Below, one piece after another: positions 43,381 through 50,433 of a DNA stretch of 64,000 nucleotides (position 1 is the stretch's first letter; each line of letters starts with the position of its first letter). Where the stretch lies: NCBI GenBank assembly GCA_004524445.1, contig SDNP01000010.1:22637-86636 (forward strand), in the 5' to 3' direction. Below the pieces are notes generated by a model. That model saw nothing but the letters and a program-made list of their open reading frames with translations. It did not search any database and was not told the DNA's origin. Source of the DNA: Candidatus Thorarchaeota archaeon. GTDB lineage: Archaea; Asgardarchaeota; Thorarchaeia; Thorarchaeales; Thorarchaeaceae. The position numbers and the translations under genes were made by a program.

Positions 43381-44754
43381 TCAGGACACCTCCGCAACGG
43401 ACTCATTTGTATGATTCATTCCTCTGGAGGCAATGGATATCCGTCTGGGGCCACTCAATAAGAGCATAAGTGCAGCCAAAACAATGAGGACTAAAACTGC
43501 TCCGTATGGGATGACATCTGAAAACATGGCTACTATGCCAATACCCAAAGATGCCATGATAAAGAGGATGAATCTTCGCGCAGCCGATGATGATCCAGCT
43601 CTTGCTATGGCTCGGGCAGAATATGCATGTGCGAGAACCCCAACTAAAATAATTCCCGCAAGGGGTATGTACAACGGTTGAAGCCCATATCTTTGTGCCT
43701 GAATATAGGGATGGCCGAGCACAACGAAGGAACTCGCAATCAAGAGTTCGATGTCAAGAATATAGCCAGTTATTTTCTGGCTCAGGACAGAAGACAAACC
43801 TGCTAGTGTGAAGGCCATGACTGCAACTACCCCAATAATCCAATCCACATAGAGCAGGCCAGGATCCCATTCTCCCATTTCAACTGCTATTGCCCAAGCA
43901 TTTGCATGAGTGATGGCTAGCAAACCCACTCCGATCAAAGTAATGGAAATAAACTGAGGAGTCCTAGTCTTGAGTTCCTGAACCTGTTCAAGAAAGAAAT
44001 CCAGTGGAATAATCACTGATATCCCCGCCAAGGGAGCAATCAGTGTATAGGTCCAGATGAAAAAATCACCTGCAATCAAAGCGGGAATGACCAGCGAGAT
44101 ACTAGCAATAGCACCAAAGATTGCGAGAAAATAGATGATGATGTATCTCCAAGGTTTCAGAGTTGCAGCCAGAATCGAAGCCGCAATCGCAATGGGAGCC
44201 ACTTCCAGCATGAAGAATTCAGGATTGCTTGCCACAGTGCCTGATGATGCAGAAATCCAAGTAACAACAAAAACTACCAGCAAGATAAGCATAGATCCAG
44301 TGAATGGCGAAGGCGTTCTTACTACCAGAACAATACCCATGCCACCTGCAGCTAACATCAAAACGGATAGCCCTATAATCAGCGCAGTTGGAGTGAAAGA
44401 AATGTATAAACGCAAAAAGGTTTCTACTAATATCATGAAGAATATGAGCAATGAAACTATGATGCTAATATTCAGATTTCGCTTACTTCTGGCAAAGAGA
44501 TAGGATTGCGAAATTACCAATAGACACAGCATCAATGCAACCCAAATAGTGACTAGTTGTGGTACAAACAATGCTTGCAAGCCAATCATACCCATGGAGA
44601 GCAATGAAGCGCCGAAGAAAGACAGTGCTCGTTTTGTTTCATGAGTGAGGTCATCAAATACTCGAGATAGACGCATCGAGAAGATTGTTGCAGCACCTAC
44701 CAAGAAGACAAATGAAACTATGCCACTAATTGTCAGTGAAAGCTGGAAGTCCAT
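43381..44754 (-). CDS. Polytopic membrane protein, paralogue A of a tandem pair
   Basis: 457 residues, about 12-14 helices, starting MDFQLSLTISGIVS. Shared blocks with the downstream copy include PSPFTGSMLILL, VAPIAIAASILAA, IPLDFFLEQ and LYVDWIIGVV, so the pair arose by duplication. The SPRR/GPRR-type basic end is shared too (SGPRRISIA and SSPRRLAAQ). Its conserved acidic residues are few, which makes an ion-coupled carrier unsure. GAGGATTC precedes the ATG. Confidence 0.75.
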   Translation of the reverse strand: MDFQLSLTISGIVSFVFLVGAATIFSMRLSRVFDDLTHETKRALSFFGASLLSMGMIGLQALFVPQLVTIWVALMLCLLVISQSYLFARSKRNLNISIIVSLLIFFMILVETFLRLYISFTPTALIIGLSVLMLAAGGMGIVLVVRTPSPFTGSMLILLVVFVVTWISASSGTVASNPEFFMLEVAPIAIAASILAATLKPWRYIIIYFLAIFGAIASISLVIPALIAGDFFIWTYTLIAPLAGISVIIPLDFFLEQVQELKTRTPQFISITLIGVGLLAITHANAWAIAVEMGEWDPGLLYVDWIIGVVAVMAFTLAGLSSVLSQKITGYILDIELLIASSFVVLGHPYIQAQRYGLQPLYIPLAGIILVGVLAHAYSARAIARAGSSSAARRFILFIMASLGIGIVAMFSDVIPYGAVLVLIVLAALMLLLSGPRRISIASRGMNHTNESVAEVS

Positions 44755-44770
44755 GACTCAGAATCCTCCT

Positions 44771-45148
44771 CTATCTCCAGAGGTCACCAATCTCCTTGCC
44801 ACGCCTTTCTACTGCGCCCTGCACCTTTTCGCTCAGCTCTTGCACTGAGGAGTTGGAACGATCAATAATGACTCTTAATGCATCAGCAGTTTCACGCTCA
44901 GCATCTCCCTCACATATCAGAATGTGGTCATCAAGCTGACAGTAGCCAACAACACCCGAGTCTGATTTCATATACATGGGAGTGCCCTTTTTCTCGTCTG
45001 AAACATCACTTCGTTCAAGTGCAACGGAAACTAGTTGTATGATACCTGTCAGCTTCGCAATACGTTCATCCTGTTTCTCTCCCCTTGGATAGATAACTTC
45101 TGGCTTGAGATCATCAATATTAATTCTTGCAACCAAACGAACGACCAT
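44771..45148 (-). CDS. Small longin-like protein
   Basis: The 125-residue protein has the predicted order strand, long helix, strands, two helices: VVRLVARINI, then DERIAKLTGIIQLVSVALE, then GTPMYMKSDSGVVGYCQLDDHILICEG, then ETADALRVIID and VQELSEKVQGAV. This resembles longin folds, which in Asgard archaea and eukaryotes pair with small GTPases. The assignment is structural inference only. Its ATG follows the zinc-ribbon gene's TAA without a gap, so the two are translationally coupled. Confidence 0.5.
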   Translation of the reverse strand: MVVRLVARINIDDLKPEVIYPRGEKQDERIAKLTGIIQLVSVALERSDVSDEKKGTPMYMKSDSGVVGYCQLDDHILICEGDAERETADALRVIIDRSNSSVQELSEKVQGAVERRGKEIGDLWR

Positions 45149-45439
45149 TTAGTTCCCACCCCCAAAGGCACTCTTGATCCAGTCGATTTCCGACTTGCTG
45201 ACCTTCGAGTTATTCTCTTTAGAACCAGCCTTGTATGCCACAATCACATCGCGTACTGCCAGTTGTGATCCACGAAAATATAGAGTTATTAGAAGTTCAT
45301 GTCCCTCAGAGCATTCAGTAGTGAGCGTCGGAGACCTGCCTTCAGAACGAATTTTGTTCATTACATCATTTTCCTGCTTTTCACTCAGCAAGAGCATAGC
45401 ATCGTTGTGGCATTCTGGACAAGTTATTGTAACATTCAT
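45149..45439 (-). CDS. Zinc-ribbon protein heading the membrane/GTPase unit
   Basis: From the ATG at 45439 (MNVTITCPECHNDAMLLL) the protein has CPEC and, 40 residues later, CSEGH, together a plausible C-C-C-H zinc site, followed by ELLITLYFRGSQLAVRDVIVAYKA and a Gly-rich end. GGAG lies eleven bases before this ATG. The frame stays open to 45565 and would add another CxxC (CYNC), but there is no ribosome-binding site for that start. First gene of the unit; probably an adaptor. Confidence 0.62.
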   Translation of the reverse strand: MNVTITCPECHNDAMLLLSEKQENDVMNKIRSEGRSPTLTTECSEGHELLITLYFRGSQLAVRDVIVAYKAGSKENNSKVSKSEIDWIKSAFGGGN

Positions 45440-45639
45440 TCTGGCGTACTCCGAACAATTGTAGCAAATCAGGGGTATCCTATGTGGGTTTGTTTCCGTG
45501 TGTTTGGTATCACATATATTGTTTAATCGTACGAATGGTGGGTATTCTCTAGGGTCTGCTAGCATGGATTGGAAGCGAACGCTTATGTTGCCTAACCCAT
45601 TAGTTTTGGAAACCTTTGTTCAATTGCTGGAGAGATAGA

Positions 45640-45881
45640 GAAGTGACAGTAGAAGATGTTTTGAGAGAGGATACAGGTTCTGCTTTGATGTTGTCAAATG
45701 AAACAGTGGTCAGAGGTGCCCTTGAAGCCGATGTCAAGGTTGTAGCCTTTTACCCTGGGTCTTGAGGAAGGAAACATATGCCTTGGCTAGCGCAGAGAAA
45801 AGCATTCGAATTGGTGTCACCTCAATCAACTCAACCCTCTCAAAGGCAGACATCAATGGTTTCGGAATGATGTTTGAATAG
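45640..45881 (+). pseudogene. Remnants of IorA-like and possibly enoyl-CoA hydratase-like genes
   Basis: Translation of 45661-45765 reads LREDTGSALMLSNETVV, then RGALEADVKVVAFYPGS and a stop. This is the N-terminal thiamine-fold start of the indolepyruvate ferredoxin oxidoreductase alpha subunit (family pattern GNEAxxRGALEAGVxVxxxYPGTPSSE). The expected start codon (GTG at 45644 after GGAGAG) is out of frame by one base, and the rest of the gene is missing. A following frame (45768-45881; ETYALASAEKSIRIG to NGFGMMFE) weakly resembles an enoyl-CoA hydratase tail. I read this as decayed sequence. Confidence 0.55.
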
Positions 45882-45924
45882 AGTTTTATTGCAGGAGCCA
45901 CGACTCCTGATAGAGGTTTCCAAA

Positions 45925-46935
45925 TTGCCTGACGAGAAATACGATACAATAGTCATAGGTGGCGGTCCCGCAGGTTGTTCCGCAGCGCTTCATCTAGCAT
46001 ATCACAAACGAAATGTGCTGGTTCTTGATCGGGGAACGAGTCCAATGGCGTACCATACAAATACAATCATGAACTTCGCCACTGGGGACGCCTACCATGA
46101 AGGGAGATCTCTCCTGAGAAATCTTCAGGGAGCTGCGAGTTCAGCAGGCGCGGAGTTCAAGGAAGCGAATGTTACCGAATTGACGGGGGAGTACCCTGAT
46201 TTCACTGTTTCAACCGAGCCCAGCTACAGAACCAAAGACGAGGACGTTTACCAAGCAAAGACACTGGTTTTTGCCACAGGCACTGCAAGAAAGCACCCCC
46301 AGGTAGGCGGCTTTTGGAGAAACTGGTTGTCAGTAGCTAATGTGGGCAACGGGGCGTTCTATTGTCCTGATTGTGAGGCACCACTGTGCAAAGGCAAAGA
46401 CGTCATAGTTGTGAATGCAGGGACTGTGGGCAGCGCATTGCACGTGGCGAATTCGCTGTCTCGATTCACCGACCAGATTCGAATCCTGATGACTGAAGAC
46501 GCCTATATACCATTCGAGGATCAGGACTTGTCCAAATTGGATGACTCGCCCTTTGAATGGATGCATGGCAAAATCAAAAAGATAGAGTTTCCAAGACCTG
46601 GTGAGTTTCAGAGAATCACACTGGAAAATGGTGAGTCGTATCGATGTGAGGTGTTTTTTGTCGCGCATGTTGCTGAACCACGATCTGAACTAGCTCGACA
46701 TCTGGGAGTGGAAGTTGACGAGAGAGGGAATATTATCACCGACCATCGGGGAAAGACAAATCTCGAGGGCATTTGGGCTGCTGGTGACGTTAGACCCATC
46801 ACGCAACAAGTTGCTATGGCAACAGGCACTGGGAACTATGCTGCACTTATGATTAACCAATTTCTTGGGAATAAGTATGAAAAAGAAGAGCTATTCGACC
46901 ATCCCGAATGTCGCAACATCCTTCATTTGACATAA
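45925..46935 (+). CDS. Thioredoxin reductase-like FAD/NAD(P) oxidoreductase
   Basis: DTIVIGGGPAGCSAALHLA is the FAD site, CPDC (about residues 147-150) the redox pair in an FYCPDCEAPLCKG context like that of thioredoxin reductases, VNAGTVGSALHVA the nucleotide region, and GIWAAGDVRP the second FAD motif. About 336 residues. The GxGxxG of the NAD(P) domain is altered, so the donor may not be NADPH. The TTG at 45925 has GAGG eight bases upstream; the frame reaches 45874. Confidence 0.82.
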   Translation: MPDEKYDTIVIGGGPAGCSAALHLAYHKRNVLVLDRGTSPMAYHTNTIMNFATGDAYHEGRSLLRNLQGAASSAGAEFKEANVTELTGEYPDFTVSTEPSYRTKDEDVYQAKTLVFATGTARKHPQVGGFWRNWLSVANVGNGAFYCPDCEAPLCKGKDVIVVNAGTVGSALHVANSLSRFTDQIRILMTEDAYIPFEDQDLSKLDDSPFEWMHGKIKKIEFPRPGEFQRITLENGESYRCEVFFVAHVAEPRSELARHLGVEVDERGNIITDHRGKTNLEGIWAAGDVRPITQQVAMATGTGNYAALMINQFLGNKYEKEELFDHPECRNILHLT

Positions 46936-47031
46936 AGACTATCTACATCAAGACCCTATTGGTTTCCAGCACCATCCATCTATAAAGCAACAGTTTCCCA
47001 ACAAAAACGCTTATTAGTGAGGTTGCATTAT

Positions 47032-47041
47032 CTATAGTTAA
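47032..47041. promoter_or_regulatory. CTATAGTTAA promoter motif, copy 2
   Basis: Same ten-base motif as upstream of the PRC-barrel and aldo/keto reductase genes, here 31-40 bases before the ferritin-like ATG, at a promoter-like distance. Confidence 0.4.
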
Positions 47042-47071
47042 TTCTACACTGATAATTGCGGGTGCAATATA

Positions 47072-47551
47072 ATGAAGACCAACGATGAAAAACTTAGGGA
47101 AACACTGAAGAAACAAATTGAGGTGGAAAAGGAAACAACCGAAATGGTGAAGAAAGCTGAAGAAAGAGTCTCTGAAACAGCTGTCAAGCTGGCTTTCATG
47201 GAAATCCGCTTAGACTCATTGAAGCATCAGATGTTCCTTGAGGGATTCCTTGACATGCTTGATGTAACACCTTGTGATGAATGGAGTGCGAAGGCTCAGC
47301 GCTATGTTGACAGGGTGAAACTTGAGAGAACAGTCAATTCAATAAAAGAGAAGGAAATTGAAATGCTATCATTGGCGAAGGAATCACTGCAAAATACAAG
47401 TGATCCTATTGCGGGGTTTATGCTAAATCATCTCATTGAAGATGAGAAACACCATAGAGACACGCTAATGAAATTGATTCGCATTATTCAACAATCTCCC
47501 TTGCAATCTGTGAAGGCGGAGAAAGGATCCGATATAGTGTGCGAGGATTGA
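47072..47551 (+). CDS. Ferritin-like protein, second copy
   Basis: A 159-residue helical protein with ligand-like Glu/His positions: EIRLDSLKHQMFLEG, KEKEIEMLSLAKE and EDEKHHRDTLMKL. It resembles the ferritin-like protein at 40939 in its last helix (EDE-KHH-LL versus EDE-KHH-TLM). N-terminal and second-helix ligands are less clear, so metal binding is less certain. The C-terminal tail holds one Cys. It is followed 95 bases later by the thioredoxin-like gene. Confidence 0.65.
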   Translation: MKTNDEKLRETLKKQIEVEKETTEMVKKAEERVSETAVKLAFMEIRLDSLKHQMFLEGFLDMLDVTPCDEWSAKAQRYVDRVKLERTVNSIKEKEIEMLSLAKESLQNTSDPIAGFMLNHLIEDEKHHRDTLMKLIRIIQQSPLQSVKAEKGSDIVCED

Positions 47552-47646
47552 ATGGAACCAGTAGCTGAAGAAGATTTTATGTAATTTGAAGAGGCAGAAA
47601 ATTAGCAAACACATTGCATGCAGTAGCAGAAGATGGAGTGATATAC

Positions 47647-48117
47647 ATGGCAAATTTGAATGAAATATCAGAGGACTGCCCATCTTGTGTGGATTACATA
47701 CAAGACATGTCCCCATACAGAAAGAAGAGATGGCAACAAGTCAGAGAAAACTACCAGCTTGATGAAGAAGCCCTTGAGAAGCTAAAGAAATACAAAGATG
47801 ACTATACCTTTGTGGCTGTCTTCGCAGATTGGTGCGGTGATGCTAGGAAGGCAATCCCTGTTTTGTCACTATTGGAGAAGGAGCTGGACATTAAAATCAA
47901 GGCGCTTGGTGGTATGACAAAACCACCATATGGGTCAGACGAGCTATGGGCGGTACCACCCAGCCCTGAAGAGGTCAGAGCATTCGAGGTTACTAGCAGT
48001 CCAACTATCCTTATATTTGATGGAGATGGAGAAGAGGTGGGGCGAATAAAGACCAAACCCAAGAATACACCTACCATCGAAGAAGAACTTGTATTTCTCA
48101 TAGAGCAGAATGAATGA
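47647..48117 (+). CDS. Thioredoxin-like protein with WCGDA site and N-terminal CPSC
   Basis: A 156-residue thioredoxin fold. VAVFADWCGDARKAIPVL corresponds to the active-site helix, but the second cysteine is Ala. VTSSPTILIFD gives the cis-Pro strand. A separate CPSC pair sits at residues 11-14 of a helical N-terminal extension. One Cys plus an extra pair suggests changed chemistry, such as peroxiredoxin-like or relay use. The ATG at 47647 has GGAGTGAT directly upstream; the longer frame to 47614 is not needed. Confidence 0.76.
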   Translation: MANLNEISEDCPSCVDYIQDMSPYRKKRWQQVRENYQLDEEALEKLKKYKDDYTFVAVFADWCGDARKAIPVLSLLEKELDIKIKALGGMTKPPYGSDELWAVPPSPEEVRAFEVTSSPTILIFDGDGEEVGRIKTKPKNTPTIEEELVFLIEQNE

Positions 48118-48127
48118 ATCACCTGAT

Positions 48128-48556
48128 CTACGACTGACATGAATGGCAGAATTCAAAGCCCTCCTCTATGCAACGCTCAGCTTCTTTTCCACCATATTCT
48201 CTCCCCCATAGTTGCATCTCTATAAGAACACTGTCCAGTGCCTGCCCCTTGTCTGTCAGAGAATAGGTCACTTTCACCGGCATATCTGATGAGTCTACCT
48301 CACGAAGCAAAAGTCCCTCATCCTCAAGTTCACGGAGCCTTTGAGTTAGAACCTTAGGACTGATCCAAGATAACTCATTTTGAATCTCACTGAATCTGAG
48401 ACCATTGTTTGCCTCCGGTGTCATCAATGTTTGAAGGACCAGTATTGTCCATTTCTTACCAAGAATGCGCGAAGTAATAAAAACCGGGCAGGTTTCGATA
48501 TGTTCCTTGTTTCTTGGCGGTTGTGCAGGTGTCACCAGTATCACTATCAAATTCAT
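48128..48556 (-). CDS. HxlR-family winged-helix regulator
   Basis: CPVFITSRILGKKWTILVLQTL, RFSEIQNELSWISPKVLTQRLRELEDEGLL and VTYSLTDKGQAL form the standard HxlR winged helix. Cys23 in the CPV position is the redox-sensing cysteine of many HxlR/YodB regulators, and the C-terminus adds CHSC. It likely senses thiol or electrophile stress. An inverted repeat upstream (48561-48598) may be its own operator. It is convergent with the thioredoxin-like gene. Confidence 0.82.
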   Translation of the reverse strand: MNLIVILVTPAQPPRNKEHIETCPVFITSRILGKKWTILVLQTLMTPEANNGLRFSEIQNELSWISPKVLTQRLRELEDEGLLLREVDSSDMPVKVTYSLTDKGQALDSVLIEMQLWGREYGGKEAERCIEEGFEFCHSCQS

Positions 48557-48560
48557 AGTA

Positions 48561-48598
48561 AGTACACACTGGATAGTAAATATTTCGCTAGGTGTACT
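48561..48598. promoter_or_regulatory. Candidate HxlR operator
   Basis: AGTACAC (48561-48567) and GTGTACT (48592-48598) are perfect inverted half-sites with centres 31 bases apart, about three helical turns, directly upstream of the HxlR gene. They bracket an AT-rich stretch that may hold its promoter. The right half overlaps the 3' end of the asparaginase-type gene. Confidence 0.4.
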
Positions 48599-49478
48599 CT
48601 GAGGACCATTTTGGTTTCAACGAGTAGTAAATTTCTTCACCGGGATAACCAATAGCCGTTGGCATATGTTTTGTATCAAAATTAACTGCTATGTTTCCCT
48701 CGCCATCAGCAAGAATAAGCCCCACTTCACCGCTCGTGCGTTCTCTCATCACTTTCATGACAAGCCGGACAGCTTCTTCAACCGACCTGCCCTCTTCTAT
48801 GTGATTTACTGCAATCCGTGCCATAGAAATCCTCAAGATTTGCTCCCCTTTACCTGTGCATGTTGCCCCCGCAACTTCGTTCGCATACACTCCGGCACCA
48901 ACCACTGGTGAATCACCAACACGACCAACCAATTTGCCAGGCCAGCCACTCGTTGAAGAAGCAGATACAATGCGATGCTGCTTGTCGACAATCACACATC
49001 CCACAGTGTCACAGCCGGACGATATAGCTGGTAATGATGTATCTCGAGGTTCTGGTTCACGTCTATATCCGGATTTTATCATTTCATTATAGAGTAGATC
49101 TGCACCTCTTCCTGCCACCTGATAGGCTGGGGTTCGCTCTAAAACATACCTCGCCAGTGAGATAGGATGTATAATATCTCTCACTGCCATGACAGCACCG
49201 CTTTCCAGACGTTTTCCGTCCATTATCAGTGCGTCAACTTCAATTCCCTCTTCAGCATTCTTACAAGCTCCACGACCAGCTGTAAAGAGACGTGTATCTT
49301 CTAGAACGTGAATAGTAGCCTCAGCAGCATCAAGGGGAGATCCACCTCTATCAAGAACACACAAACCGGTTTTTGCCGCCTTCTTCACAGCCTTTTCAAT
49401 GTCTGAATGATGTTCATCTTTGAATGAGGTTGCACCACCGTGTGCAGCGACAACTGGCAAAGGCATTGTTGAATCCAT
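48588..49478 (-). CDS. Isoaspartyl peptidase/L-asparaginase family Ntn hydrolase
   Basis: VVAAHGGA at the start, AGRGACKN in the middle, SSGCDTVGCVIVD with the autocleavage Thr after Asp, then STSGWPGKLVGRVGDSPVVGAGVYANE define plant-type asparaginases. The 296-residue precursor splits at the Thr into alpha and beta chains. Members remove isoaspartyl residues or hydrolyse asparagine; some are glycosylasparaginase-like. Cytosolic. Confidence 0.88.
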   Translation of the reverse strand: MDSTMPLPVVAAHGGATSFKDEHHSDIEKAVKKAAKTGLCVLDRGGSPLDAAEATIHVLEDTRLFTAGRGACKNAEEGIEVDALIMDGKRLESGAVMAVRDIIHPISLARYVLERTPAYQVAGRGADLLYNEMIKSGYRREPEPRDTSLPAISSGCDTVGCVIVDKQHRIVSASSTSGWPGKLVGRVGDSPVVGAGVYANEVAGATCTGKGEQILRISMARIAVNHIEEGRSVEEAVRLVMKVMRERTSGEVGLILADGEGNIAVNFDTKHMPTAIGYPGEEIYYSLKPKWSSEYT

Positions 49479-49539
49479 TGTCCCTGATGAATAACTGAGA
49501 GAAAAGACTTCCGAACCTCTCTGGAAGATACCAAGAATG

Positions 49540-50424
49540 CTACAGACCCAATCTGTGTAGTTCTTCTTCGAACAAACTGAGTTTTTCCTCTAATCGAGTA
49601 CGACGCTTAGCAAACTCTGACATCTCCACTTGTCCCTGCTTTGCTCTAGTATCCAGTTTCGATATTTCTTCCTTAAGCTCACTTATCCGCTCTTGAACAA
49701 TCTCAACTCGAGACACGGCAGTTACATCTTTGTCTGCAGAGGGGGTTTGAACTGAACGGATTCTGCCGTCTTGAATGCGATAAATACGGTCAGCCTGTCG
49801 TGCTATTGAAGAGTCGTGTGTCACCATGATTACGGTTTTTCCGTACTCCTTGTTTATCGCGTGCAGAAATTCAACTATTTGCGCTCCCGTTTCTGAATCC
49901 AAATCGCCTGTTGGCTCATCAGCAAGCAAAACTTCTGGGTTGTTGGCCATAGCAGCTGCAATTGCAACCCTTTGTCTTTGACCACCGGATAGCTCATCCG
50001 GTTTGTGTTTCATTCTATCTTCCAGGCCGACTATAGTGAGAAGCTCTTCAACACGTTCCTTTCTTTTGCTGGAAGGAACCTTTGCTGCGAGCATTGGTAA
50101 CTCAACATTCTCATAGGCGGTCAAAGTAGGAATGAGATTTAGTTCCTGGAAGATATGACCCACAACATCTCTACGGAGTCGCCCCAATTCGGCAGGTGTT
50201 GCGTTTGTGACGTCTCGCCCTGCAATCCGAGTCATTCCGGCAGTCGCACGCATAATTCCTCCAAAGATGTTCAACATGGTGGTTTTTCCAGATCCACTTG
50301 GCCCTACTATGGCAACCATCTCACCCTTCTCAACAGACATGGAAAGCCCCCTCAAAGCTTGGACTTCTACATTACCAAGTTTGAATACCTTTACGAGGTC
50401 AACAGCTTGAACATATTCACTCAT
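49540..50424 (-). CDS. MacB/LolD-type ABC ATP-binding protein with coiled-coil tail
   Basis: Walker A GPSGSGKT, LSGGQRQRVAIA signature, Walker B VLLADEPTGDLD and VTHD switch; the sequence is LolD/MacB-like. A C-terminal extension of about 65 residues (VQERISELKEEISKLDTRAK and on) predicts a coiled coil, unusual in LolD. Starts just after the permease stop. The ATG at 50424 follows GGTGAT; ATG and GTG at 50430 and 50433 are the other options. Works with the FtsX-like permease. Confidence 0.88.
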   Translation of the reverse strand: MSEYVQAVDLVKVFKLGNVEVQALRGLSMSVEKGEMVAIVGPSGSGKTTMLNIFGGIMRATAGMTRIAGRDVTNATPAELGRLRRDVVGHIFQELNLIPTLTAYENVELPMLAAKVPSSKRKERVEELLTIVGLEDRMKHKPDELSGGQRQRVAIAAAMANNPEVLLADEPTGDLDSETGAQIVEFLHAINKEYGKTVIMVTHDSSIARQADRIYRIQDGRIRSVQTPSADKDVTAVSRVEIVQERISELKEEISKLDTRAKQGQVEMSEFAKRRTRLEEKLSLFEEELHRLGL

Positions 50425-50433
50425 CTTCATCAC

